From Gnetum montanum (taxonomy: Eukaryota; Streptophyta; Gnetopsida; Gnetales; Gnetaceae), in NCBI GenBank assembly GCA_015680685.1, contig MNCI01009439.1, forward strand, positions 518,492-582,491: a stretch of 64,000 nt of DNA, given 5' to 3'. This document shows positions 12,790-25,560 of the stretch, piece by piece (position 1 is the stretch's first letter; every line of letters starts with the position of its first letter). A program made the translations under genes and the position numbers. The notes beneath the pieces were generated by a model. It was not told the DNA's origin. It saw only the letters and a program-made list of their open reading frames with translations, and did no database searches.

Positions 12790-12925
12790 TCAAGAAAGTC
12801 AAAACATACTAACAATGTTGTAAAAAATTGGGAAAAATAATAAAGTGTAAAATAAAAAGGTATAAAAACAAAGAAAGTGTAAAATAATAAATTGTAAAAC
12901 AAAAAGGTAGAAAAAGTAAGGAGCC
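12790..12925 (-). repeat. A-rich short-period repeat after integrase (element 1)
   Basis: The plus strand shows repeated units like GTGTAAAATAA and TTGTAAAACAAAAAGG; on the element strand this is T-rich. Equivalent tracts lie at the same place in elements 2 and 3. Confidence 0.6.
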
Positions 12926-13019
12926 ACTTATATCATTTGCAAGGATGGCCATCTCCCCTACAACCAAGTTGAAAGGAGGAGATCTGAAAATTTGAGTGAG
13001 GTTGTCCATCTAATGAGGT

Positions 13020-14330
13020 GTTGCTTACACTAGCTTGCTTAGGCTCGTAGAAAGGTTTAAGTTGTTGCATGTTGACTAGTTATCTCTTGTTTGGGCTCTC
13101 AGGTTTGTAGATCAACATGGCCCTCAAAGAAAAGGTTTTGTAAATAATATAAGGTCCTTCTCATAATATTTGAAACTTAGTATTTTGTACTACATGTGTG
13201 GGGTTCTAGTAGAGGACCTTATCTCCAAGTTAAAATTTTACTTTTCTTATCCTAAGGTCATGGTGTTTCTTGTTGAATTCCTTGTGTACTTCATTCAATG
13301 ATAGGACCATCAATCTATTCTCATCTAGCATGTTAAGGTTGATTAGTATTTCTTTTTATACTAGGCTAAGGTCAAGATCAATGTCATAGGCTATTGAAAG
13401 TGTACAAAACTCATATTAAACTAGAAGAATCAGTAATTTCTTGTACACCAAGTTATAGGGAGAGTATCCTACAGAAAGTTTCCATGTGGAGCAGTAGGCC
13501 CAAAGGGCATCGTTGAGTTTTGTGCTCTAATCTCTCCTATATTTGCTAATTATTCTCATTAAGATCTTAATGATTTCCCTATTTGTAACCTCTACTTAAC
13601 CATTAGCTTGGGGGTGGTAGGGTGTTGTTAACTTATGTTCAACCCCCAAAAGTTGCATGAGCTTATGAAAATTAGCACCTGTAAAATGAGTACCATTGTC
13701 AAAAATTAATGCACATGGCACTCCAAACATATTTACAACATTCTATTATACAAGCTAAGCAATAATGGAAGATGTATAGTCAGTGATAACTATTGCTTCT
13801 GCCCATTTTGTACAATAGTCAACAATGACTATTATGTATGCTTTTCCATTTGACATGTGCATGATGGGACCCATGAAGTCTATGCCCCAAATATCAAAGG
13901 ATTCCAATGGTTGGATCCACTGTTGAAGTCCCTCCATTCAAGCGATCATCCCACCATCTCATTGATAGCATTCACAAGAGTGAACGAATTGGTGAGAATC
14001 CTTGAAGATTGTTGGCCAATAATACTCTACCATCAAAATCTTAATGACCATGCATCTCCCTACATAGTGGTCCCCACAAGGACCCTCATGAGCAGCTTAG
14101 AGAACACAAAATTCATTAGTATCAGGGACACTCGAACAAACCAAGCCGTCGACGCATATCCTATAAAGATGTCCGTTAATTTCCATGAAGTGTTTGGTTT
14201 GACAAAGAAACTATTGTTTATTCTGGTGGTCCAAGTATTGTGGTGTCTCTTGAATGAGAAGATAAGTGAGGATGCCATCATACCATGTAGGTTCATTAGG
14301 CACTTAATCGCTTATTGCATTGACAAATAG
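13020..14330 (-). pseudogene. Integrase remnant of element 1
   Basis: The integrase core is readable on the minus strand. FDIWGIDFMGPI (first catalytic Asp) and YCTKWAEA lie at 13755-13937. After a stop come FDNGTHFTGA (second Asp) and TPYHPQANG with VEVTNRE (catalytic Glu) between 13560 and 13720. The C-terminal GPY/F domain is recognisable near 13130-13190 as EGPYIIYKTF and RAMLIYK. The order and motifs are those of Ty3/gypsy integrase. Interruptions include stops near 13753 and in the C-terminal domain, so it cannot be active. Confidence 0.85.
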
Positions 14331-14396
14331 GAGTTTATCAAAAAATTGATCAAAGAGTGGGCTCTCCTCTTCTTTGTTATCTCATCGTAATTGAGA

Positions 14397-14700
14397 CTAG
14401 TGATCAACAACCACATTCTCAATCCCCTTTTGATCTACCATTGTAAGATTGTACTCTTGCAAGATCACTAACCACCATATGACATGAGGGCTCACTATCA
14501 ACTTGTTCATAAGGAACCAAATGGCAATGTGGTTAGTGTGCACAAACACTTTGTATCCAAGCACATAGTGCTTGAATTTCTCTAAAGCATACACCATCAC
14601 CATTAGCTCTTTCTCCATGGTGGTGTAGTTAATCTTTGCACCCACAGTGATGTAGCTTGCACAATGAATATAATAAGGATTTTTCTAATCATCCAACTGC
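14397..14700 (-). pseudogene. RNase H remnant of element 1
   Basis: The open segment 14397-14645 encodes the RT-linked RNase H: NYTTMEKELMVMVYALEKF, HYVLGYKVFVHTNHIAIWFL and, at the end, DQKGIENVVVDH. In family members the strand VHTNH normally reads with an Asp (TDH); here it is Asn, so a catalytic residue is lost. It lies immediately downstream of RT and upstream of integrase on the same strand. Confidence 0.85.
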
Positions 14701-14810
14701 ATAAGCACAACTCCCAAGGCATAGTTCAATGCATCCATCATGATGTCAAATGGATGGCACTAGTCAAGTGCTCATAGAATTGGAGTTTCTACAAGCCTCT
14801 TCTTAAGCTG

Positions 14811-15560
14811 CTAGAATGATTTCTTGCATTCCTTAGTCCATATGAATGAAGCATCTTTCTTTGGCAACTCAACCAATGGTTTCATGATCTTAGAGAAATT
14901 CTCTATGAATTTCCAGTAGTAGCCAATGTGTCCAAGGAATGACCAGACATCTTTAATAGTTTCTAGCTTATGGGTTATTTCTTGGATGATCCTAATATTT
15001 TTAGGGTCCACCTCAATCCCTACTTGTAAGATTTTGTGCCCCAACACACTATACTTTTGGACCATCAGATGGATCTTTTTCCAATTAAGTTGAAGATTTG
15101 TCTCCACACATCTTTTAAGTACTTGCTCAAGGCAATCTAGGGCTTGCTCAAATGTAGCATCATAGGTGGAAAATTCATTCATAAAGACTTCCACTTTGCT
15201 ACCAATATGTTGCTAAAAAATACTCAGAACAAGGAATTGGAATGTTGTAGGGGCATTGCACAGGCCAAAAGGCATCTTTTTATACGCAAAAGTTTCCTAG
15301 GGACTTGTGAATGTCATTTTAGCTTAATCCTCTAATGCAATCTAAATCTGATTATAGCCACTATAACCATCCAAAAATTTGTAATAGTAATGTCCAAAGA
15401 TAGTGTCCAATGCCTAATCCACAAATGGCAATGGAAAATGATTTTTGTAGATTACCATGTTCAACATCCTAATAATATCAATACACACCCTCCACTTGCA
15501 CCTTTATTTGGCACAATCATAGGTGGGCTAACCCACTTGCTATCTGCAATTTGATAAATG
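14811..15560 (-). pseudogene. Reverse transcriptase remnant of element 1
   Basis: The upstream half (15200-15560) shows NHFPLPFVD, YSGYNQI, TFAYKKMPFGLCNAPTTFQ with stops. The downstream half is open (14811-15194), starting EVFMNEFSTYDATFEQAL. The catalytic box, FMDDF in element 3, reads FMNEF here, so both catalytic aspartates are changed. It continues with VLGHKILQVGIEVDPK and FLGHIGYYWKFIENFSKI, the thumb and connection region, ending in DASFIWTKECKKSF. The family assignment is firm; the copy is dead. Confidence 0.88.
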
Positions 15561-16265
15561 AATCCTACCTTGAGGAGTTGTTCGATTTCCTCTTTGACCA
15601 TCTACTTCAATTTGGGGTTTAGCTATCACTGTAGCTGCCTCTTTTACTAGATGAAAGGATTTGTATAGATGCGATGGTGGCATATCCTAGGATCAATCCT
15701 AGAGAGTTTAGGATATGAACAAGAAAAGGTTGTTGGCCATTTGTTAATCACATTCAACAACTTCCCTTTTTATTTAGGAGCAAGGTTGGCATTGATTATT
15801 ACTAGCTTGCCATTTTTCAAGAATGCATGCTCCATGCCGACATGTAGAGTTTCAATTCTAAGGGCTTCTATTTTAAATTTTCAGGGATTTCCAACTCTTT
15901 CCAATAAGTATCATCAGGTTCATCATCATAGAGTTGGTGATGAACTTGCTTCCGTTCATCCATGCCTTCAACATAGGCACATGTTAAGCTCTTAATTGAT
16001 TCCATGCAAGCTGTGCTACTTTCAGGATTAGCTATCAACCACTGGTTGTCCTCTTGTTTTATGACTACTACATATGGGAACTTTGGATTTCAAATTCATC
16101 TACACACTATCTGCATGCTTTGATTAATATGCTTTTGATAAATCACAACTTCTACACATAGTTGCACCCTGTATCACCATATGTGATGCATGAAACTCTC
16201 TTCTTCTTAATCTTTCTAAATGCATTTTCCTTGGAAATTTCTAGGAAAAGATCTCTAATGCTCAT

Positions 16266-16562
16266 TCATGCATCAATAGTGCTAAACCAAGCCCTTCCCA
16301 TAATGATTGGGAAGTCCCCCTTGTAGTTATCAACCTTGATTACTAGTAAATTAGTAGGATAGGACCACCCATAAATAGTAGTTGCAATGTCCTCCACCAA
16401 TTCCAAGGAAACAATGATGGATTGATCTACGAATTCTAAATGAATGTTGCTCTTCTTGAGAAGAGGTAGGCTCCAAGCTTTGTACATTTTATGAGAGATC
16501 AAATTGACACCAAAACTTGAATTAAGAAGAGCCTTGCATGGCTCATTTTTAGCAATCTGCAA
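16266..16562 (-). pseudogene. Retroviral-type aspartic protease remnant of element 1
   Basis: This 98-codon frame is the gag-pol protease that would cut the polyprotein. The active-site loop, expected to be D-S/T-G, reads ALLNSSFGVNLIS, so the catalytic Asp is Asn. Downstream are MYKAWSLP, the flap region and GDFPIIMGRAW, which match the equivalent segments of elements 2 and 3 (49180-49950 and 61653-62096). It lies between gag and RT. Confidence 0.8.
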
Positions 16563-19101
16563 GTAGATGAGGAGACTTCAGGGATCAACTCTTTTCCTAG
16601 AAAGGTTATCATCCTTGATCCAATCATATATGGTGTGAGTTAACATGACTGTGTGAATCTTGGGGGGCATTAATTTTGAAGTGTTCTCAAAAGAAATAGA
16701 TCTAAAGGATGAAGAAAACATAGGGTGACTAGTCACATGAGTTGGTGAGGGCTTTGTAGGACTATTGGTTTGGAAGAATGGTCTTTTATGGGATCTAGTT
16801 TCCAAACCACTCAGTGGAGGAACTAGTTGTAAGTTAACGACCTTGGTAGTGTTATGTTGTTATGGTTGCATAGGAATCTCACCCTGCATGGATGGAGCAA
16901 GGGGGTAATTAGATTGAGGATGGAGGAACATGTGATAAAGGATGAGGAGGGTGATAAGGATATAGGAACTTCCCTTTAGAGAATGGAGAATGAGCTTTGT
17001 AGTACTCTGGAGGATAGTAGTGATGGTAAAAGAAGCATGACTAGAAGATTCATGTAAAGACATGGAGTGCTGAACATATTTTCCGTACAAATTTGGCTAC
17101 CTATAAGAGTACTGCTACCTTGGCAATGACATTCCCCATGACTGTGGGTGCCCCCACTACTAGTATTTCTCATATGATTATGGTGGAGCTCTACTTGGAT
17201 AAGACACTTATTGTTGGTGGAACTACCTAGGATTGCCTTGAGGATAAGATAATCTTCTGGGTGCTTGCCTTCTTTCCAACCTAGGATTCAAAGCATACAC
17301 CCCAAACTCCTGCAAGTATGACACAACAAGGAAACATCCATTAGGATTTTCATATTGGTAGATGTCACATCCATCATCATCATCTGATTTTTTCTCCAAA
17401 ACCTCTTCTACTGTAGTATCTTTGCCCTTATCCCTTTTGTAGGCACATTTAACTTCCTTTCTTCTCCTGCGATCATGATCACTACTTTTCTCTTTGGACT
17501 CTTGTGTAATTTTTAGAGTAATTTGGAATTTTTCATCCAGAGATTTCCACATTTTGTCCACCTTAGCTAAAATTTTATAAACAAATTTTTAAATCAAAAA
17601 TATTTTGTGCTACAACACTTCATCAATTGGTGCCTCCCCCTCACTATTACAAAATCGAACCTTCCTTTTCTTGATGGAAGGATCTTAGTTATACTCTTTG
17701 GCACTTTCCCATTTTCTCAACTCTCCTTCTTCTTTTACAACCAACTCAGTGAGCCTTTTGATCTGATGTGCTTGAAGTTCTAATAATCTCCCTTGGGCAT
17801 AGACCCCAAGGGTTCTTCTCATTTCTACTCAGAGCCCATCTATGATATGGTGAAGCTACTCTTGTTTAGAATAATCACAGCTAGGACATCTATGCAAAAG
17901 AGAGTAATACCTACCCATGGATGCATCCAAGGGTTCATCTGTTTCTTGTCATCAGCCTTGGATTTGCTTTCTCAAATTGGACACTCGGGAGTACGTTTGA
18001 TATTTGTCATTAAACAGCTCAAGCATTATACTCCATCTATGAATTGATTCCAGCTCTAGAGAGCAATACCAACTTTTTGCTTATTTTTTGAATATCTTGG
18101 AAAATAGCTTAAGTTTTTGCTAATCATTTTTTATGTTTTGCAAGTCATAAGCATCATGAAAGGTTTGAAGATGGGTCTATGGATTTGAATTATATCCCCC
18201 CTCAAATCTAGCGATATTATTCATATCGAACCTCTTGATTCTATTATCATTTACATGCCTGGTAAGAATTCTGACTGCCTCTGTGATGTTCATCATGCTT
18301 CAACTTACAAGCAAAGGCCCATCATCATCATGATTTTGATGACACATATGATGTCCTTTGCTACCCCTTTATTCATGGCAAGGCCTATGATCATTATTGT
18401 TCCATCATTCACCTCCATCATGGTCTTGTCCCTTGCAATTTAGGTCAGATTTAGAGGAGGAGGAAGAAGATACAGATGAAGAGGGAGAAGAGGGAGGAGG
18501 ACTACCACCACCATGATGTATGCCACCTCCTCTCCACTTTTCATTACCATGATCATTAGGTTTGTCATCATCATGATGCTTGCCTAAGCACCTACCCTTA
18601 CTCATACTTTTTCCTAAACCTAGATTGTTGATAGTGGATTGCAAGTTCAGTTTCAAGCCCCCTTCACTAGAGTCAATGGGTGGAGAATCTTCATGTTGAG
18701 AACCCCCCAGAGAGAGGATCCTCATTGTCTTTTTGGTTCAGCAGGAACAAGGGATTAGTGAACCATTTCCCCTTTGTAGCTTTATGGGGCTTTTCTTGGT
18801 GCCAATCTCTTTTGCGTTGTGTTTTAGTGAGATGGTAGTCCCAATAGTCATGGTCTTGCACAACATAGTCTTCATGAAGATCCTAGATGCCCAACCTCTT
18901 AAGAGTTTGAAGTAGCATCCTAGGAACAAATCAATCAAGGGGAAACATAACATTACCTTCTATGTGTCTCCATCATAGTTGTTCATCCTGATGTAGGATG
19001 AAGGTGAAATTAGGCACAAACTCATTTGGATGAGTATATACCAATTTGAATTCTTGGGACATTAGTGGTTTCAATTCATCATGCCTACGAGAAGAAGACA
19101 T
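16563..19101 (-). pseudogene. gag remnant of element 1
   Basis: The start codon is chosen at 19101 (MSSSRRHDELKP...), about 140 bases after the primer site and matching the start in element 2. The block reads through many stops: VYTHPNEF and FTFILHQDEQ at the N-terminus, a low-complexity Ser/Gly/His region at 18405-18725, the capsid-like region around 18000-18250, and 17223-17561 with the family motif CDIYQYENPNGC. In elements 2 and 3 this motif is CEICQYDHPKGC, a short zinc-knuckle-like motif; here one Cys and the His are lost. A Pro-rich region follows before protease. Confidence 0.75.
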
Positions 19102-19241
19102 TTTTACTTAGAATAAAAATAACATTGCGCTTTTAAGTATAATAATTATTATTTTTTTAATAATTGCAACCTTAGACCTTGTTCCAATAATCTTAAATAA
19201 TTTTCACTAAGTCCTATTTAGTGCATGTATGAAACTACAAC

Positions 19242-19259
19242 TCTCCCGCAACGACGCCA
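19242..19259 (-). other. Primer-binding site of element 1 (tRNA-Asp type)
   Basis: On the element strand TGGCGTCGTTGCGGGAGA starts one base after the 5' LTR. It resembles the complement of the 3' end of plant tRNA-Asp (TGGCGCCGTTGCCGGGGA, from memory) with about three mismatches. Element 2 has a similar site. Confidence 0.75.
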
Positions 19260-19260
19260 A

Positions 19261-20142
19261 TGATGAGCGGCTAGTAGACCCTACGTCCAACCATACGAAT
19301 CACTTAGAGTTCACTCACAATTTTGTTGAATTCTATGGACTTATAGCCTTCTAAGTACACTGGTCTTCCCAATTACACTTGTGAAATGCAAAGGTATGAT
19401 TAAGTGCAACAGAGGCATATGATTTTTATCATTTTTATGTTTTATGTTCTAAGTTGCCTAAGAATAAAGAATAAATAATTATATCTTTAATTGCTTATTT
19501 ACTCTAACCAACTAACATTTAACTAATCCTAACATAAGCATCTATTCTAACCTATTGTATACATCCTAAACACATTTAACGCTACTGGGTTACCAAACGT
19601 TAAGCGTTACTGGGATTACCAAGCGCCAAACATATGCTAAAAGTGGTCATACTTATGTTTTTAATTAATTGTTATTTAATCTATCTTAATCTAGCTTAAA
19701 TTAGCTTAATTTAATTACTTTAATTACTTCAAGCATTAAAGGAAATTTCTTAAAATATTACATGCATAAATAAAATAATTAATCTATTTCAAAGTGCTGC
19801 AAGGTTTATCACAAAGCTTGTCTTTATTGCTGCATACACTATAGTGCTTAGGTACAACAATGCTTGAATGAAGATTTGTACACTCTTTGACTTCTACTAT
19901 GAGCACTTAGAGAATATTTTAACTTTCAAGTGGAAAAATTGCAAAAGATTCACTACAACTATGAGACTTATTGTCATAAATGTGACTAGAGAGCATGTAT
20001 TTATAGGAAAAATAGGAAGCCTCGTTGATGGGTACATGTCAATGAGTCAAACCCTACGTTGATAGGATCATGCCAACAACATCCTGTTGATAGGTTGTGT
20101 CAATGGCATACCATCAACATGGCCAACCATGATGCTTCATCA
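19261..20142 (-). repeat. Element 1, 5' LTR
   Basis: Direct repeat of 6963-7838 with the same TGATGAG start and ATCA end. The inverted TATA box (TATTTATAGG) is near 19999. The U3 side (20015-20142) carries repeated words around GTTGATGGG, GTTGATAGG and CATCAAC, more numerous than in the left copy. Confidence 0.92.
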
Positions 20143-20984
20143 ATCATGCCCCACCATCAAGTCCATCTAACTTAACACATGTCATTCAATAGGAAAATAA
20201 AATCAAGCCTCACCTTGGTAATGAAACCCAATGAAGGTTTCAACCAAAAGAAATGGGGAAGCAAATTGCCAAAAAGGAAAATGGTCAATGAGGACCAAAG
20301 GATAAACCAATGGCTCTAAACATGCAAAGGGAGGAGCCTAACAGTCAAAGAAACCTTGGAGTGAGGTGTTGGTTCCTCAAAAACATTCTTGAGTGACCAA
20401 CACTTCAAAGCATGAAACACAAAGCCTTTATTGATTTTTCAACATATCATTGTCATACCATATCCATGATGCCAACCTATGAAACTCACTGTTAACCCTC
20501 ATGACCATTTCTTGATGATCAAATGTAACTTGTAAATTTTTCCATCTCATCATAACCTTATCCCATTATCACAAGCACTCTTTACCATGGTTTGACACTA
20601 CAAGATCAAGCATAGAGAGGAAATGTTAATGATGAACTCAAGATGGTGTTTTATATTCCTTGTCAATGTCTCTCAAGTTAATTCTTGAAACATCAACAAA
20701 GAGGGTCCAACGAAGCACCACCAAGAAAATGCATGTAGTAACTTGTAATCTTCACCATCCAACTTGAGGCAAGATTTTATTGTAAATGTAAGGTTTGTGG
20801 CCCATGAGTTGCAATCTTGCATCCTTTAACTTTTTTGGGGATGAAAAATGCCTCATAAGTTCCTACTACCTCACTTCCCAAGTGGAAAAAGTAATGGCAT
20901 GTCTATATTTAGGCTTGGGAAGGCTAAAAATGCCTTGGGGACTGCCAAATTTGACATTTTCATGGGTTTTTGTTGGGGTATAGC

Positions 20985-21300
20985 CTCAACTACGCTAGAA
21001 CCACCTATTTCAGTGTAGATGGTGTTGGATTTTCATTTTTTCAGCAAAACCCAGTGTGGTCACTATAAAACCCAACATAGTTGCACACATCCATCATTAG
21101 AATTGTTGAGTTTTCTATTCTCCCAACAATGGCCACCATATAGGCATGAGAGTTTCCAATGGTGGTAGTATGACCAATGTAGTTATCATGGATTTCCAGC
21201 AATCCTCACATGGCCAACGTAGTCACCACATTTTCAGTAGCTTCCAAAAAATCCCAGCATAGTCCTCCAAGGCCAACATAGCAACAAAATTATATTTACT
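20985..21300. repeat. Cluster of degenerate short repeats (CCAACATAG-type)
   Basis: Variants such as CCAACATAGTTGC, ACCAATGTAGTTATCA, GCCAACGTAGTCACCA and GCCAACATAGCAAC recur within 300 bases. The look is similar to the U3 repeat zones of the LTRs in this window, but no LTR boundary or TATA box is evident. Confidence 0.4.
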
Positions 21301-23999
21301 ATTTATAGTATGTGAATGGGTTTTGATAGCTTTGGTGTATCAAAACTTACCATAAATGGTCAACTATACTGGAATCATAGTCATTACACTTGCAAATAGA
21401 CACCAATCTATTAGCAATAATGGCAGAAATTCACAACATGAAATTAGAAACCTAAGACCTATAAAAGCCAAGCATGAACACATTATTTAGGTTTCACAAT
21501 TTTGAGAAGTCTCAAAAACTAGCATTTGTGCAACCCATATCCTTGTTTTGCAACCTTAACAACTTTTGAGAGTAAGTTAGTATCTACGTTGGGTACTAGA
21601 GACTCCAAACATAATACAATTGCATCAAGAGTGGAACACCACTAGTAGCCAAAGTTGCAAAATTGAACAAATACTAGTATGGAGTTGTAAGAGATTAGAG
21701 TTGGGGAATACCTGGATCATGGAGTTCAACTAAAAAATATAACCTGTCAACTCTAATAGGCTTCAAGCTCCATCCAAACCAACTTCTTGTGCATTTGAGC
21801 ATACAATTTGTACTTCTTGGACTTTACACTATTAGCATTTTTCCTATTTCAATAAAGTATTCAATTCATTTGTCGTGTAGATTTAGTTTCAAGTTTAATT
21901 CTGTGTTTGTTTGTTTATGTTCAAATCTAAAATTCCATTCCTATTTTCATTCTCATTTACATTTTCTAAATCCTTGGTTGATCAACCAAATCATCCAGGG
22001 CACCTTGGATATTGTTTCTTAAAGGCCCATGGGATCCAAGGTTACACTGTTGCACCTAGGATCTTCAATTTTCTAGTGATTGAATTTTTTAGGCACTATA
22101 ATTTTTGGCACTGAAAGGAGGGCCTAAAGGTGAACTTTTTCCTATCTTTAGTTAGTTTCAGAGTCTTGTTTCTTACATGCTACATATTTTGTTAATATCA
22201 ACTTATCCCTCTCCAAGGTCACTCTTGTATATTGCAAGAACATATTTTATCTTTTTGTAGATGTCAAACAAGGGAGAGAATACTAGCAACTACAAACAAG
22301 AAAAGGGAGTCATAAGTTCAAAGTCTTAGAATTCGCATGACTATTTGCTTTGTCTTGGGTTCCTACCCATTGTGCTTGTAGTATTTATCATCTTTCAAAG
22401 GAAGACACTTTTATCATGTTTGAATAAGAGGAGATTGTTGATTAAATTGGTAATTTGAAATGACAAAATGTATGTTGCTTACTAAGATCTTCAAGTAAAA
22501 TGATGCCATAATTAAGTTGTTGTACTTTAGAGCTAGTGAAGTTTTTTTAAAAAAAAAAAACCAAGAAGAAGGAAAAGAAATTTCATCACTTGTTCTATCA
22601 ACCAATCAAATCTAAGGTCAACTAACTCAAATTGATAACAAGTTCAAAGTACAAAAAGTGTAGTAATCATTAGGTTGACCAATCATGCCAAAGGTTGATC
22701 AAGTTGAGACAAACAACCAATGATAGTGATCTAGTTTCAAATACTCAAGATTAAGTAAGGTGATTGAGCCATGAGTTCAACTTCTATAGCAAGAAATGAA
22801 ATGTTGACTAAAGTACACAATAGTAAATCAAACAAGGCCATAGGTAGAATAACCTCATCTAAGGTCAACCTATCAAGGGAAAAATGAAAAAAATAAAAAT
22901 ACAAAAAGGCTAAAAAAATCCCTCGAACATTGTGAAACAAGCAAAGCATTGGAGAATGAAGATTACCATTTTCTTCTAATGTTGGAGACATTGGATTCCA
23001 AAAATATTAATAATAAGTAAAAAAAATTCAAAGTACATCACATGCTTAACACTAAATAAAAAATAGTAAAAAACAAACGGGTTGATTCTAGCATGCACTT
23101 GAACTCATTAACCTCAACTTAATTTTCATGCCTATGTTGTGGATTCAAACATAGAAGAAAAATTGGATATTATAAATCAAAATTCAAAGTCATTGAAGAT
23201 CATAGTTACATATGGAAATGTAGCAAAATTAAGTAGAAGCATGAACACAAAGATCAAATTTCAAGATAAGATAAAGAGAAAGTGACGAAAAAATAGCTTT
23301 ATGTAAATATAGACAAAAGCCATGAAATTTATATTTGAATTTTCATAATAAATATGAAAAAAGAGTTAATTGCATTTAATTTTCATTTTATAAAATATTG
23401 ATTAGTGGATGTAATTAAATAATACTCCTAATCTAGTATTTCCCTTTAATTTCTAGTCCATTTTCCATAAAAAAAAAGGTTTTTCCCATTAATTGGTTAT
23501 AAATATGTAAGCACAATATCTTGTGCAAGTTGCTTTAGTAATAAGATTGTTTTACTTGTGAAATTTCCATTATTAATTCATCAAAATTTATCATCAATTT
23601 CATTATTCAACAATTCATCATTATTTCATCAATCATTATCACTTCATTAATTTTTCATTCATCACTTCATGTAATTTTGACATTCATTAAAAATTTTCAT
23701 TCACTAACATGATCAACATTTAATTTCATCATTTCATCATTAACTTCATCAAATTCATCAAATAAATTTAACAAAATTCTTGACATTTCAGTTTCAACAT
23801 TCAACTAGGAAGGTCAAACATCATTAAGGTGGAACCAATTAATTTCCTCTCAAAATGCAAATCAAATTAATAAAATTATTCATCATAGTATGTTTTGCTA
23901 CTCGAGATAACATTAATAATTCAATTCACATCAAAATCCAATTTTAACACATAGGAATTCAAGTGTTTTGTAGTGCCATAGCCTAATCATAGCTTGTGA

Positions 24000-24545
24000 T
24001 ATCCTCAAAAATCACACAGCTTCTTCTAAACTTGTGGTTTCATGAGTATCAAACTACAAGGTTGCCATAACTCATGACCATTAAAATCATCAATCATGAC
24101 TAAATCACAACCCTTAGTTACTAACCATAACTTGTGGTAGTTTTCCAATTCTCGTGATGAATTATTCTTGCAAGTAAAATAGTTTATAATGATATTTTTC
24201 CAACCTAATTGTCACTAACGAAATGAACTCCAATTGGGATAAAATTTTGTAGGTTAATAGATCATTTCAAGAGCTTTCCAATAAGTCTAAAGTTACATAA
24301 AAAATCCAAGTAAAGAAGGAGTTATGAGCTTCCAAATTTGATCCAAAAGTCTTATTTTTTTCACTACTAGTGGTTAGGTCATGGTGAACATACCATAACT
24401 TGTGGTGATTGTTTTATCATACCACAACTCATGGTACCCTTGTGGTTTACTAATGGTAACATTAAATTTGATTTTTTTTTCACTATTTTTGAAGAACACA
24501 ACTTGTGGTTAGCTTGTGATTTGGAGGCCACAAGTTGTGGTTATT
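24000..24545. repeat. Cluster of ACTTGTGGT words
   Basis: At least six copies or near-copies of AACTTGTGGT or its variants (CAACTCATGGT, CTTGTGGTTT) occur, ending in an inverted pair CAACTTGTGGTTA...CCACAAGTTGTGG around 24499-24541. This is far more than chance for this length. Confidence 0.5.
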
Positions 24546-24769
24546 AAACTTTTAAATCTTTTTAACAAATTTATCAGAATTTTAGAATTCTCATCAAGTG
24601 ATTCATCATTCAAATTTCAACAACATAGAAACAAAAAAATCTCCAAAGTCAAGGATTTCTACTTAGGTGCACAACCTTATAATTCATGCTTTGAAAAATC
24701 AAAAGAATAATTTCAATTATTAGTGAGAAGAATGGTTTTAGTTTTAACATTTACATTATTTTCGAAATT

Positions 24770-25560
24770 TATGCTAAGACTTAATATAGCAAAAGGATTT
24801 GAGATAATAATAAAAAGTTGTGGCAAAATACCAATATTTTTAAGAAAGCTAGATTTATTAAGAAATGGTAGCCTAAATTCTTCATCACCATCACTTTGTC
24901 ACTAACATTAGTTTGATTTTTTGTATCTTTAGTTTTAGATTATATTTCTATATCATCAACTTCAACACCATTTTTTTCCTCAACACCTTTTTGCTTAAGT
25001 AGAAAAGGATACACATTAAATAAATGTCCTACATGATGAAAAAAGTTTAAAAACTTAGGAAGATTATACTATATAATTTGTTAAATGTAAATCTTCCCAC
25101 CTATTTGCAATACTAATTTCTTTTTATTATTAAGAAGATTTATTTCAATAGAAAAATATCTACAAGAATAAAATAATATGGAAATAGATTCCATGTGACT
25201 AATAGGACCATGAAGACTAATAATTTGTTACTCAACTCTTTGAAAATTCAACCCAAGATTAAATAGCTTGAAAAAACATGAAACTTTAGAATATTCTCTA
25301 GATTGAGTATCAAAATCTAATGTTCATTTAAAAAATATTAATACTATGTGTATATGTAAATAATCCAATGAGAATAGTACCTCATATGAATAGCTTGAAT
25401 GATGTGTTTTTGCATCATATCATTCAACTGTGTGAAGTAAGACTTTGATTATTAGATACGTAGTTCAAAATTTAAATGAACACATATCATGATGTAAGAT
25501 CAACAACCAATAAACTCATATACATCATCAAAAGAACAAAATCAAACATCTTATTTGTAT
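24770..25560 (-). pseudogene. Zinc-knuckle (DUF4283-like) protein remnant, copy 1
   Basis: Matches 29825-30760 in the same orientation. The minus strand reads as a decayed protein with FKLFNLGLNFQRVE, ISILFYSCRYFSIEINLL, QIGGKIYI and YNLPKFLNFFHHVGHLFNVYP. The last phrase lines up with plant zinc knuckles of the form CxxCxxxGHxxxxC, with Cys replaced by Phe and Tyr. The overall order recalls DUF4283 plus zf-CCHC_4 proteins, often ORF1 of plant LINEs, but I see no endonuclease or reverse transcriptase nearby. It is a non-functional repeat copy of uncertain parent. Confidence 0.5.

Larger units (their letters stand above)
6963..20142 (-). mobile_element. Element 1: complete decayed Ty3/gypsy element with tRNA-Asp-type primer site
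   Basis: Two direct LTRs of about 880 bp flank a 11.4 kb interior read on the minus strand in the order primer site, gag, protease, RT, RNase H, integrase, extra ORF, purine tract. The primer site resembles the complement of tRNA-Asp and the RT active box region reads FMxxFS; both, from my knowledge of the group, point to an Athila-like plant gypsy lineage. The extra coding block after integrase also fits that lineage. All genes carry stops or frameshifts and the two LTRs differ at many positions, so this is an old, inactive copy. It is inserted beside the Tat remnant. Confidence 0.88.
20148..24760. other. AT-rich stretch without recognised gene
   Basis: No frame longer than 84 codons and none recognised. 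Two segments are rich in repeated short words: 20985-21300 (variants of CCAACATAGTCACCA) and 24000-24540 (ACTTGTGGT). A poly-A run occurs near 22545. It may include the far end of the Tat element or other old LTR elements. Confidence 0.5.

Noticed and set aside
13857-14330. 157-codon plus-strand frame
   Set aside because: Antisense to the integrase N-terminal region of element 1, which has clear motifs on the other strand.
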